Of a stretch of 64,000 nucleotides of DNA, positions 31,137 through 42,393 are shown piece after piece. The notes below the pieces were generated by a model. It made no database searches. It worked only from the letters and a program-made list of their open reading frames with translations, and was not told the origin of the DNA. Each line of letters starts with the position of its first letter. Within the stretch, counting starts at the first letter, position 1. The DNA is taken from positions 161,076,849 to 161,140,848 of the forward strand of contig NC_081413.1 of NCBI RefSeq assembly GCF_030272615.1, given 5' to 3'. The stretch comes from Cryptomeria japonica. Taxonomy: Eukaryota; Streptophyta; Pinopsida; Cupressales; Cupressaceae. A program made the translations under genes and the position numbers.

Positions 31137-33011
31137 TGTTATCACAAAATCTTGCACCCTTGCTAAGCTATCAACTCAGCAACCTTGTGAAACATGGAAT
31201 CAACCCCGAAGTGTGGGACCTTGCGCAAGGGGGTTGAATCTCCGGAGAAAGTTGAATTCCTTCTCAATCCAGGTGCAAGTGTTGAACCAACTCAACACGT
31301 CAAAACTTACTCCTAAGCCTATCCTAACAACTTGCAGATGAAAAGGGAAGAGAGAAAATGATTAAAACAAAAGGAGGTGATGCACCAAGAAGAGATTGTT
31401 TCTCTCCCTACTCGAAATGACACAAATAATCAACTGAAATGCCTAGGAGATACACAACCTTCAATTGTATGAGTGACCCCAATGCATGTATGGAAGTTAT
31501 AATTCGCTAAATATCAAGAGGGGAGAAGGCTTCCCACAAGTCACACTCTGAAACAAATTAACACCACATATATGAGAGAAGAGACACAAAACATACACCT
31601 ATGATTAAGGTAAGGAAACATACACAACATATATAAGTTGAAGGAAGGCAAGAATGGTGATTTCAATTCATTATAAGGCCAATGGCCAAACTTACAGCTG
31701 CAAAAATGCAAGATAAATACAAGAGAAGTGAAAGAGCATATAATAGCTCAAGCCACTAGGGAGAGAACCCTTTACAATGAGGCTTAACAACCTTTATATA
31801 TAAAATTGGTTACAAGAGTGATCATGACCTCTATGTGTCTAGGGAAATGTCAGTCTGGGAGTGCAGGGAAGTGCATGCACTTGACTTCTCTACATGCAAG
31901 CAACCTAGCCATACCCTGAAAATGCAATTCTGAGAAGGGTGGATTGACTGACCTTCCAAAGTCAAAGCATGCAGACATGACATAAATCACCACAATAAGC
32001 ATGAGCATGTACCTCCCTTGATGTAAATCCTACCAAAAATATTAAATGCACCCCAATCGCTCCGTAAAAGAAGGTGCACACGTCACAAAAGTCATCGGAG
32101 CATTTAAAGATTTGAGTGTTGATCACACCATCCGGAAGTGTTGTCAGTCGGAAAGAAGTCCAAGGATTTTGGAAACTCGGGTTCTCGAAGTGGGGAGGCA
32201 AGGAAAGAACTTTGGAACCTTGAGGTTTCGGGGTTTCGAGAAGGAGAGAGTAGCAAGGAACTTCAGAACCTTGAGGTTCTGGAGTTTGAGGGAACTGAGA
32301 AAAGGGCCAAGGAAGTAACTTCAGAATCTTGAGGTTTCAGAATTTCGGGAAAGAAGAAGGGAAGCAAAGGAAGAGAACTTTGGAACCTCGGGGTTCTGAA
32401 GAAAGAAGGGAAGAAAGCTTAGGAGGGAACTTCGGGACCTCGGGGTTTCAGAGTTTTAGAGAAGAAGAGGGAAAGTAACTGAGAAGGAGGCAAAGAAAAG
32501 GTGAGACTTAGCAAAGGAACTTTGGAACCTTGGGGTTCCAGAGCTCTGGGGAAGGGAAGAAGAAGAGAAAGGAACTTTGGAACCTCGGGGTTTCGGAGTT
32601 TCAGGGAACAAAAGAGGAGGGGAAAGAAAGGGAGGAACTTTGGAACTTTGGGGTTCCAGAGTTCCAGGAAAAGAAAGGAGAGATAGCAAAGGGAAGGAAC
32701 TTCGAAACCTCAAGGTTCCATAGTTCCGGGGAAGGGAAGAAAATGAAGAGGAAACTTCAGAACCTTGGGGTTTTGTAGTTCTGGAGAAGAAAAAACAAGA
32801 GAAGGCAAAGAGAAGGAACTTTGGAACCTCGAGATTTCAGAATTATAGGGAAGGAAGAAAAGGCCAAGGGAGGAACTTCCTTCGGGCAAGGCAATACCTC
32901 ATACTTCATAATTTATCTTCTTTTCTCCTTGATCAACTAGTGCAACACTGGTCCATGGATCATATCTCTAATCGGTTCTTACTGATGGACCAAGGGTGTC
33001 ATAAAATGACA
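31137..33011 (-). repeat. Gypsy1 3' LTR (1875 bp)
   Basis: On the minus strand it begins TGTCATTTTATGACACCC and ends GATTTTGTGATAACA. The TATA-like box is TTTATATATAAAGG near 31793-31806. The hairpin array (32155-32850) lies upstream of it, in U3. Matching text in the 5' LTR covers 40709-42388 and 49540-49646. Confidence 0.92.
32155..32850 (-). repeat. U3 array of about twelve 32-nt hairpins in the Gypsy1 LTR
   Basis: Units start near 32159, 32205, 32252, 32308, 32371, 32426, 32517, 32571, 32635, 32697, 32752 and 32815 (period about 54-65 bp where regular). The best units pair over 14 bp: left arm GGAACTTTGGAACC, 4-nt loop TTGG, right arm GGTTCCAGAGTTCC. Spacers are A/G-rich (GGGAAGAAGAAGAGAAA-like). 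The small Ser/Phe/Pro-rich frames read from it are translations of the repeat. Confidence 0.88.
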
Positions 33012-34692
33012 AAAATTTTGACGATTTCTACAAGATGTTTGCCTACTTAGCATGAAGTATAGAAGCCTTGAGCATCCATTGGGCACCGAGTAATTGAAAA
33101 CAGCCAAAACATGTGTGCGCCATCACTTGGAGGAAAACTAGAAACTAGAACGCACACCCTCTCAAGGAGAGTGTGGTAGGTGCACAAGCACTTATGAAAG
33201 AAAAACAAATTCTAGTCTAATATTTACATAGTCATCAACACCCTCTTCAGAAGCAGGGCTTGAGATGAATCCCATTCACTGGGATTGGAAGAACTTCACC
33301 ATCAAGTCTGGAGAGATGAAATGTATTGACCTCCTTGCAACTAGTGATGACATATATGAACCACTCCAAATAGCATCAAATTTGGAGTGTCACCCAACTT
33401 TGGCTCTGTCTGCATCCCACTTGAGAACTAGATCTCCCTCTTTGAAAACTTTATGAGTCACCTTTTTGTCAAAAAATTTCTTGACCTGCTCTTGATGAGT
33501 CTAAAGTGTATGCATATCCTGGCTTCTAACCTCCTCTGGCTCCGTTGGCTCATCGAACCTTACTGTCATGGCATCATTCTCTATTAATTCCAGCTGATGT
33601 GCTAGTTCAAGAGAGGGTAACTCTAGGGAAGTTGATAGTCTTTCTTCCTTCCCATATACTAGCATGAAAGGGGAGTTACCGATTGCCCTCTTGGGTGTGA
33701 TCTTGTCAGCCCATAAGGCTATCCTCAACTTAGTATGATATGCCCTCTGATTATCTTCAATCATCCTTTTAATTATCCTGATGAGGTTCTTGTTGGAAGA
33801 TTCAACTAAACCATTACCCTGAGGGTAATAGTTGGATGATGTCTTCAGGTATACACCATACTTAACTGCCCAAGAACTGATTTGGGTTCCAACAAATGCC
33901 CTTGCATTGTCTGAATGACAGTGGAGGGTACATTGAATCTTGTTACAATTCTAGCAAGGAATTCCAACATTGAGGCCTTAGTGGCATCCCTCAATGCAAC
34001 TACCTCTATCCACCTAGTGAATTAATTTGTTGTGGTCAAGGTCCACTTGTGGCCAACAATAGAAGGTGGATTTATCATGAAAATGAAGTCTAAACCCCAT
34101 TGTGTGAATGGTTGATCTTCTTGGATGGGGTGAAGAGGTAGGGCAACTAATCTTTGCTTCCTAGAGAAGAGAGCACATTTCTTGCAATATTTCACCCATC
34201 TATGTGAGTCACTGAATAAGGATGGCCAGTAATAACCAGCCGTCATTATTTTGATAATCATAGTCCTTGTAGATAAGTGGCCCCCTGAAGATCCACATTC
34301 ATGAAATTCCTCTAGCAATCTGCTGACTCGGTTTTGCTCGATACATCTTAGTAAGACTCCATTGGAGTCTTTTCAAAACATAGTGTTATTCACTAAGACA
34401 TAGGGAATGGATTGCAACCTGAAATGCCTTCTTTTGGTCATGTCTAGAACTTGGGGGTATCTACCTTCCATTAAGAATGTGGTCATGTCACTTACCCAAC
34501 TAAATTGAGTGTTGTTTCCAGTTGGTTGATCCTCTTGTAACACAAGGGCGACCTCTGAAGTAGTCTTAGAAGATGAGACAAGTTGTTCACATAGGCCCTA
34601 GCCTCTTACAAGCTTGGTGATCTCGATGTTGATGTCATACTCCATGACCTTGGTTATACACCCAACCCTCTTCTCACCAATGTCCTTGTTTA
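33012..34692 (-). pseudogene. Gypsy1 RNase H end and integrase
   Basis: On the minus strand, after the solo LTR, RNase H ends with VMEYDINIEITKLVRG. Integrase has the zinc-binding HECGSSGGH...CKKC (about 34190-34320), the core start FTQWGLDFIF (first Asp), then TRWIEVVALRDATKAS. The second Asp region is decayed (VIQTMQ where TDNG is usual). The late core reads ITPKRAIGNSPFMLVYGKE (33650-33710), then a basic C-terminal part with a decayed GPY/F-like WSGSYM near 33370. Stops and shifts are numerous. No chromodomain recognised. The stretch 33012-33260 has no clear coding. Confidence 0.82.
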
Positions 34693-34697
34693 GAAGG

Positions 34698-35901
34698 TGT
34701 AAAGTGGAAAATCGCGATCGAACCCTAGTTGTTCTCCCCTCTTCCAACTCCAAGGAGAGAGAAGGGAGGTTCGCTAGGATTCGATGGTTTTCACTTAGGG
34801 GAGAGACTTTACATTCAAAAGAGGGGTTGAAACCCACTAGATCCAATCCCACACAATGTAAGATTGGATGCTAAATGAATTTCAAGGGTTAGGAAAGCAA
34901 GGCTACCCTCTTTTGTAAAGAATGTGCATAGGAGAATTAAGCTAAGCATGCATAGAAAGTCATAAAGATTTGCTTATAAACTGAGTTCAGGTTATAGTAT
35001 GAAGCTGCGGACCTGGAATTAGCAGTAAAATGTTGATACGACGCTGTCCTGCAAATTTGAGCAAAAGTTGTCGAGACGATGGCGCCCGGCGCCACGGTCC
35101 TCCGAAAAATCCGTCAAATGAAGGGGGATCGGTTCATCTCTGCACAAGGATTCCAGATCTTCAATCTCAGCCGCGTACCTGCAACCTACACACAGAAAAG
35201 CGAAGACGATTGGGGGGTTAGGGATTAGGGGTTTGCCTTTAGGTCAAACCCCGGTTTTGGAATTAACCAAGAAATGAGCAAGAGCTATAAATGTAAATGA
35301 CTGTAAAACAAGTACTAATACCTTGTTCTAAGGATGTTTGTATCCTTATGTGCAAAGGTATAGATGTTGTATGTTGTATGTTGTATGTAACATGTAGTAT
35401 ATGATCTCCTCTTCAATGGTTGAATCCTTGACTTGAATGCAACACTTAGCCTTGAATGGAGACTTAGAAGGAATGCTTGAATGCTTGAATGCTTGAATGC
35501 TTGAATGCTTGAGTATAGTTTCCACGCTTTTACATATATCCTCCTCATGCCAAATGAGAGAGAAAAATGTAGTTTATATACTTGTCTTTTAGGGCTGATA
35601 GACTGATTTTCCCGACCTTAGGCCGACCAGGAAAGTTAATTTCCAAATTGCAAACAAAAAGACCCGAGCCCCTTAGGAGATCGGGCCCAAAATAGGACCC
35701 AGGGACCAGGGCGCTGGGCGCTCTAGTCCCACCTCTCGGGACAGCAGGGTGCAAGGAGGTTTAGGCCAGGGTGCTTGAAAAATGCAGTTTTCAGTGTCGT
35801 GAGCAAGTTTTGGGGTCTCCATTCAGGTTGTGTGTTGCGTCGCCATCGTGAAGACCGAAATGCAGTCGAAATTGCAAGTGTCGCAATTTTAGGACGCTAC
35901 A
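34698..35901 (-). mobile_element. Solo LTR of the Gypsy0 family, inside Gypsy1 RNase H
   Basis: On the minus strand it begins TGTAGCGTCCTAAAATTGCG and ends TTTTCCACTTTACA. A perfect target duplication GAAGG lies at 34693-34697 and 35902-35906. It is homologous to 29855-30904. It carries a GC-rich hairpin TGGCGC-CCG-GCGCCA (about 35085-35099) at the spot where the sister LTR has GGACCGTGTG...CACACGGTCC. An 8-bp tandem GAATGCTT, about five times, lies near 35470-35512. Confidence 0.9.
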
Positions 35902-35906
35902 GAAGG

Positions 35907-37252
35907 AAATCTTTGACACCTGCATGTGGCACTAAGAGCTGGATCTTATTTTTAGACAACATGTGTCTGAACTTTTTTAATGCCCTTGCAATAGTGAGGA
36001 CTTGCTTCTTTACATAGCTATACTTAAGCTCATAGCCCTTTATCCCCTCACTAAAGAAAGAAATAGGTCACTCCAAATTACCATCGCTCAACTGTGTTAG
36101 GACAACTGAGATGTTGGATTCTCCTCTGAAGGTATAGAGGATAAAATCCCTTTCATAGTTAGGATTAACGAGGGTAGGAGCCTGAGCGATTTCTTGTTTG
36201 ATCTCTTTGAAACCGGCCCTCCTCTCCTTGGTCCAACTAAAAACCAAGTTTTTCTTCAACATGGAAGTGAGGGGTTTTACTATCATGGAAAGGTTGGGAA
36301 TGAACCTCCTCACAAAGTTGATCCTACCAAGGAAACTTTGCAATCCTTTCTTGTGACTGGGGAGTGGAAGAGAAAGAATAACCTCCACTCGCTCTAGATC
36401 AATGGTCAAGTCCTCCTTGGATACAATGTGTCCTAGCAATATTACTTGATCAGTAGAAAATACGCACTTGCTATGGTTCAGGGACACACCATACTCCCTA
36501 TATTTCATGAACACCTGCTCAAGATGACCAAGATGGTCAATTGCATGCTTCGAATAAATAGTTATGTCATCAAGGTATAAAAGTACAAACTTTTCTAATA
36601 CCTCCTTCAAAGCCATGTTCATTTCTCTTTAAAACATGGCACCTGCATTGGTTAGTGCAAAGGGCATTTGCAATAAGCATAGGTACTCCACTTAGTAGTA
36701 TTGGTTTGATTCTTGGACCAAGATCTGATTGTAGCCTGAATACCCATCCAAGAATAAAAATATTTCCGATCCACTAACCTTTTGGAGAATCTGCTCCATA
36801 GAGGGAAGGGGATAGTGATCCTTGAGGGAGGCTTTATTGAGATCCCTGAAGACAACACATAGTCTAATTTCCCCATTCCTTTTTCTTATAGGGACAAGGT
36901 TGGCCACCCAAGAGGAGTTCTTGATAGAGAAGATGATATTGGCTTCTATGAGCTTGGTCAACTCCTTCCTCATTAGTGTCTCAATCTTGGGGTTTATTGG
37001 CCTTTTCATTTTTCTAACTGGCTTTGCATCCGATTTTAGCTCTATGGTATGTTGGGCTAAGCTAGGGTCAAAACCCTTCAATTCCTCATAGGTCCAAGCG
37101 ACTATGTCATCATATTTTTGGCAAAGTTCAACAAAGGCCTCTTGTTCGGTTGAGGAACACACCTTGCCCAAGTTTAGAGGCCTAACTTCAATGACAACAA
37201 CTGTCTTGTTATCCCCCCCCCTCTTTGCAACCAAGTTCATCTTCTTCTTCAA
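35907..37252 (-). pseudogene. Gypsy1 reverse transcriptase and start of RNase H
   Basis: On the minus strand: RPLNLGKVCSSTEQEAF, WTYEELKGFDPSLAQH, NPKIETLMRKELTKLIEANI, IRLCVVFRDLNKASLKDHYPLPS, then FLDGYSGYNQI (first catalytic Asp). A deletion and shift lie near 36690. Then comes LLYLDDITIYSK (YLDD 36566-36577), GHIVSKEDL and SFLGRINFVRRFIPN, followed by RNase H WTKERRAGFKEIK, NPNYERDFILYTF and ISFFSEGIKGYELKYS. The tether and RNase H frames have stops near 36066 and the element is cut by the solo LTR at 35906. Confidence 0.88.
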
Positions 37253-37405
37253 CTAATCATTTGAGTTGAAAATGCCTTCCAAGGTAACTAGACCTTTAGG
37301 CAACTTGTTGGAGTTAAGTTGCATGATTTGATCTCCATACTGGTCTTGCAGCTTAGACTGATTTTTAGCATAAAATTCTGCTTCATTTTGCAAGAAGTTG
37401 ACAAT

Positions 37406-37897
37406 CTACCGATCGCTTTCGAACACTTGCCAATTTACTTGACTGTCTGGGCCAGCAGGCCTCACAAAAAGCTCGATGTGTTGCTCCTTCTCATTTGCAA
37501 CATGCACTGGTATGTCGATTTGAGCACCAACCGCTACAATCCTATCAACACGCTTGTTCAGACCTCTAGGAATGCTTTGGATATTGAAGGCCTCAAATCC
37601 TTCAATCAAATCCTAAACCCCGTGTTTGTATGATTTGAGTAGGTTGTTTTTTGTTACATTTTGAGATCGGATGTGATTAGAAACCAACTCACTATCTCCA
37701 AATACTTGCAAAGATCTGATCTTTCTACTTTGTGCAAGTTGAAGACCTTGGATTAAGGCTTCATACTCAGCAACATTGTTGGTGCAACCAAATTGAAGCC
37801 TAAAAGAGAAGAAATATTTATCTTTCTCAGGAGAAACAAGCATCACACAACCACCTGCATCATTCTTGTTTCTTAAAAAATAAAAAACATGCTCCAT
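37406..37897 (-). pseudogene. Extra RNase H-like domain between protease and RT of Gypsy1
   Basis: On the minus strand: KNDAGGCVMLVSPEKDKYFF, FGCTNNVAEYEALIQGLQLA (catalytic Glu), LQVFGDSELVSNHIRSQNV (catalytic Asp), a frame break, then FNIQSIPRGLNKRVDRIVAVG (the last Asp). The usual first Asp (FDGS) is replaced by the text FLRNKN. This is the RNase HI-like fold pattern seen as the second RNase H of plant Tat-lineage gypsy elements. Its place before RT is what stands out. It links upstream to a spacer after protease and downstream, via an EKEQHIEL...WQVFESD tail, to RT. Confidence 0.75.
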
Positions 37898-38642
37898 AAC
37901 TCCTTTGAGTCTCCTTGTGTCTTGATGAGTTTAGGGATAGGAGTATCCTCTTCATGGATACAATAGGTGCCAAGCCTAGTCTCTTCAGTCTCAACTAATG
38001 GATCAAACTGAAAAACCATTGGCCCATTCATTCAGCAAGCAATCAGGGACCTCTTGCAAAAGAGTAGTAGGCTCACTGACAATATACTCCTCCCCCTCTT
38101 CATGCAAAGTGTAGTTCATGCTTATAGGGGTGGGGGTGTAGGGATCAATGTGGTTTTGGGCAATGGGCTCTACCCTTTATGGTAACCTTGGTACCATACC
38201 TTGTTTGAAACAACATGTGGGACCAATCAAAATACAAGTACCCACCTATCTTGGTGATGAAGTCTCTAGACAAGCAGATGGCAAAGAAGGCAAGGAGGTT
38301 GATAATTGATATGTCTTGCAAGACAGTGCAACCAGGGCATGCATGCAAGGTTAACTTTAAATTTTTAATAGTGCCAATTGTCTTAATATAAGTGCCATCG
38401 AATTCGACCACCCCTTTAGTCATAGGTTCATATTCTATACCAAGAAGATCAACTACCTTCTTAGGCATGACTAAGCTACTAGCTCCTGAATCCATCATAT
38501 AGTTGTGAACCAAATTATCTCCTATGATTAAGGAGAGATAGAAGGGGGGAGACTTGTTGATCTTGCTTGAATCTTCTTCCTCCTTGGGTTGCACCAAATT
38601 GGTGGAGACTGCCTTTCTCTTTTCTGTTGCCTCATCACCCAA
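37898..38642 (-). pseudogene. Gypsy1 protease
   Basis: On the minus strand a frame of 165 codons (38145-38642) carries YMMDSGASSLVMPKKVVDLL, the retropepsin D-S-G site, and then LGIEYEPMTKGVVEFDG and ITKIGGYLYFDW. Its C-terminal side ends at a stop at 38145; 37898-38144 is a spacer rich in Glu/Pro with stops. Upstream it follows a Lys/Glu-rich linker from Gag. Confidence 0.75.
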
Positions 38643-40354
38643 CTAATCAGCATCCTTCAGTGCCTCCTTAAGAAAATCCCTTTGAGATGGGATGGAAAGG
38701 GCCTCCCACATAGTGACGTTGAGGTTGGCCTTCTTCATCTGATCAACTATGTTGAAAGGAACACCGACTGATTTTAGAGGCCCCTTTGAGGCTACAAGGT
38801 CTACTTTTTCTCTTTGGATGACTTGGGCCTCTTCCTACCTCTTTCTCCCTTGCAAGGTATCCTAGCTTGTAGCATGGGTGGCTACATTGGGCGTTGGAGT
38901 TTGGGGTGATGTTGAAGGTGATCCAGCCTCCATGGTTCTCTTCTTTGACCTTGTATACTATAGCATAGACTCACCATTTGTTTGGTTCAAATCACAAAAT
39001 TCTACCTCCTGCCAATTGACAAAGGAAGAATCTCCTTGCAAGTAAGCTTGAGTGCTAACACTAGGCTGATTTGGGCCATATTGCTGGCCAGAAGTGGTCG
39101 GCTCATCCTGCACCACTAAAGTTTGGACAAACCCTCCATTTTGGCATGCGCCTTGGTTGTGTCGTTGATTGCATGGTTGACACCAATCCTTCTCTTGGGC
39201 AAGGTTATTTTGCATTGGAACTATCACTTTTGAGTTGCTTATAGCTGTGGAGTTCACACTATTCAAAGGCCTGGCGTGGATCCATTGCTTTTTCCCTTGA
39301 AAGGGTGGCCTATTCTGCTGATAGTTCTAATTTTGTGCCTGATAAGGCTTTCTATGTTGGGCTTGGTGCCTCTTTAGTGTCACCAACTCATTGCTAAAAT
39401 TTTGCAATAGAGCCTTGACCTCATGGAGTTCATTAGAGGATGTAGAGGGTGTGGATGATTGTCCTGCGGATGCCATGGGGATAGGAGCCAAGGTGGGTTG
39501 TTGAGTAGGAGCTTCTGGGAAGAGAGGTATTGGAGGCTTTGGAGCTATCTTCCTAGCCTGAATCAAAGAATTTTTTGCCCTTATGGCTATGTCATATGCA
39601 CCCAGTAAAGAGGCTCCACCCATTAATTGTACCATGATAGCTAAATCACTGTTGAGAGCTCTAAGATAATACAAGAAGGCATGATTTGGAGATGGCTTCA
39701 CTAAGCATGAATTCTATTCCATGTCTTAGGGAATCTGAAGTGGAAATCTCCCATGAACTCATGAGGTGCCCTCTTGATCGTAGTCAACTACTCCACAAGT
39801 GATAGGTGATCACTTTTTTCTTTGAAATGGTTGCAAAAACTCTCCCCCAATGCATCCCAATTGTGAATGGATCTAGATGAAAACCCCCTATACCACTACA
39901 AAGTTTTTCCTTTCAATGATGTGGCTAAGAGTTTGACAACAACATCATCCTGAGTGATATTATGGATAGAGAAGATGTTTGCAATGTCCTGAATATGCCC
40001 AATGGGGGTAGTAGTTGTTTCACCAGTGAAGTATGGTATACTCTTTAACACAACCACTAGCATATCATTCCATTGAGTCCAAATAAGGGGACTCCCCCCA
40101 TTGAAGGTAACAAAAACCTAATTTCTTGCCATGCGAAACAATGGTCTATTGATATGAGTGGTGGGGGTTCTTGATAGTAATGGTCTTGTAAATGAAGGGG
40201 TAGAATGAGACCTAGGAGATGGGGTGTTTACAACCCTGACTTCCCTAAGTAGTGATAATGAAGGTCTACCTCTCTGCCTTCTAGAGCCTGAAGATGAGAG
40301 TTCTTTGAATTGGAAACTACCTTTAGCAGATTCCCTTGTATGAATTCTAGGCAT
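38643..40354 (-). pseudogene. Gypsy1 Gag
   Basis: On the minus strand the first Met is at 40354 (MPRIHTRESAKGSF, basic and Ser-rich). The capsid-like part follows in broken frames: PYFTGETTTTPIGHIQDIAN, WYRGFSSRSIHNWDALGESF and FKEKSDHLSLVE, then (39327-39701) ASLLGAYDIAIRAKNSLIQA and a Pro-rich linker. A variant knuckle CQPCNQRHNQGAC (about 39171-39209) has C-x2-C-x3-H-x4-C spacing. Stops occur at 40118, 39702, 39327 and 38958. Confidence 0.75.
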
Positions 40355-40708
40355 GAAATTTGGAGCTGCAACAAGTCATGAGCAAGCAAAGGACCTCTTG
40401 AGAAAAGACTTCAGAACCTCGGGGTTCCGGACTTAAGCACTTTGGAACCTAGTGTTTCGAACCTCCGGAGTAGTGCACTTTGGAACCTGGGTGTTCCAGA
40501 CTTTGGAATTGCGAGAGTTGCAATGACTTGGGAACCTAGGGGTTTTGGGGTCCCAAAATTATGAACTTCTTATGAACAAGATCAGGACTTTGAGTAGAGT
40601 TGCCAAGTGCTTGAAAGGTGATTGCCTCTAAAGGCTGAAACACTAAGAACAACACTAAATCCTGAGCATAAAAAATGGAAGGTAACTCCCATCGGGCGTG
40701 CCAAAAAT
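40355..40708 (-). other. Gypsy1 leader with primer binding site
   Basis: On the minus strand TGGCACGCCCGATGGGAG (40703-40686) lies 5 nt after the LTR end, a candidate primer site; I cannot name the tRNA with certainty. The leader also carries about three more units of the LTR hairpin motif (AACCTCGGGGTTCC-like, 40405-40545). Confidence 0.6.
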
Positions 40709-42388
40709 TGTTATCACAAAAGCTTGCACCCTTGCTGAGCTATCAACTCAACAACCTTGTGAAACATGGAAACAACCCCGAAGTGTGGGACCTTACGCAA
40801 GGGGGTTGAATCTCTGGAGAAGGTCGACTTCCTCCTCAATCTAGGTGTAGGTGTTGAACCAACTCAACACTTCAAAACTTACTCCTAAGCTTATCCTAAC
40901 AACTTGTAGAGGAAAATGGAAGAGAGAAAATGCTTAAAACAAAAGGAGGTGATGCACCAAGAAGAGATTGTTTCTCTCCCTACCTGAAATGATACAAAGA
41001 ATCAACTGAAATAACCAAGAGATGCACAAACTTCAATTTTATGAGTGACCCTAATGCATGCATGGAGGTTAGAATTTGTTGAATGTCAAGAGGGGAGAAG
41101 GCTTCCCACAAGTCACACTAAAAAATAAATTAACACAACATATATGAGAGAAGAGCTACAAAACATACACCTATGATATGGGTAAGGAAACATACACAAC
41201 ATAAATAAGTTGAAGGAAGACAAGAATGGTGATTTCAATTCATTATAAGGCCAATGGCCAAACTTATAATTGTAAAAGTATAAGATAAATACAAGAGAAG
41301 TGAAAGAGCATAGAATAGATCAAACCAACAGAGAGAGAACCCTTTATAATGAGGCTTAACAACCTTTATATAGAAAATCAGTTACAAGAGTGATCACGAC
41401 CCTTGTGTGTGTAGGGAAATGTCAGTCTAGGAGTACAAGGAAGTATATGCACTTGACTTCTGTACATGCAATCAACCTAGCCATACCCTGAAAATGCAAT
41501 TCTGAGAAGGGTGGATTGACTGACCTTCCAAAGTCAGAGCATGCATACATGACATAAGTCACCACAACAAGCATGGCCCTATACCTCCCTTGATGGAATT
41601 CCTGCCAAAAATATTAAATGCACCCTAGTGGCTCCACAAAAGAAGGTGCACAAGTCACAAAAGTCGTCAAAGCATTTAAAGCTTTGAGTGTTGATCACAC
41701 CATCCAGATGTGTTGCCAGCCAAAAAGAAGTCCAAGGACTTCATAAACTTGGGTTCCCGAAGTGGGGAAGGCAAGGAAAGAACTTCAGAACCTCAGGGTT
41801 CCGAGAAGGAGAAAGGAGAGCAACAGGGAATTTCAGAAACTCGGGGTTTCAAGGAATTGAGAAAAGGGTTAAGGAAGGATCTTCAGAACCTTGGGGTTCC
41901 TGAATTTCAAGAAAGAATAAAGGAAGGGAAGGAAGAGAACCTCGGGGTTCTGTATTTTTAGAGAAAGAAAGGAAGAAAGGCTAGGAGGGAACTTCGGGAA
42001 CTCGACATTCCAGAGTTTCAAAGAAGAAGAGAGAAAGGAACTTTGAAATTGAGAAGGAGGCAAAGAAAAGGTGAGACTTAGCAAAGGAACTTTGGGAACT
42101 CGGGGTTCTGGAGCTCCTTGGTGGGGAAGAAGAAGAGAAAGAAACTTCTAAACCTCAGGGTTCCAGAGTTCTAGGGAACATAAGAGGAGGGGAAAGAAAG
42201 GGAGGGGTTCCAGAGTTCTAGGAAAAGAAAGGAGAGGTAGAAAGGGAAGGAAATTTGGAACCTCAAGGTTTCAAAGTTCCAGGGAAGCGAAGAAAACGAA
42301 GAGGGAACTTCAGAACCTCGGGGTTCCAGAATTATGGGGAAGGAAGAAAAGGCCAAGGGAAAAACTTCCTCCAGGAAAGGCAACACCT
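40709..42388 (-). repeat. Gypsy1 5' LTR, main part
   Basis: It aligns with 31137-32895 of the 3' LTR. The U3 hairpin array is present (about eleven units, 41731-42345), with more decay than in the 3' LTR. The LTR is split at 42389-42393 (CATAC) by Copia4 and resumes at 49540. Confidence 0.9.
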
Positions 42389-42393
42389 CATAC

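Noticed and set aside
32155-32850. Heat-shock elements in the GAA/TTC-rich array of the Gypsy1 LTR
   Set aside because: Heat-shock elements need GAA and TTC blocks at 5-bp steps. Here the steps are mostly 4 bp and the 14-bp stem explains the pattern better.
35030-35221. Arg-rich 63-codon frame
   Set aside because: It runs through a GC-rich hairpin inside a solo LTR and is absent from the sister LTR at 29855-30904.
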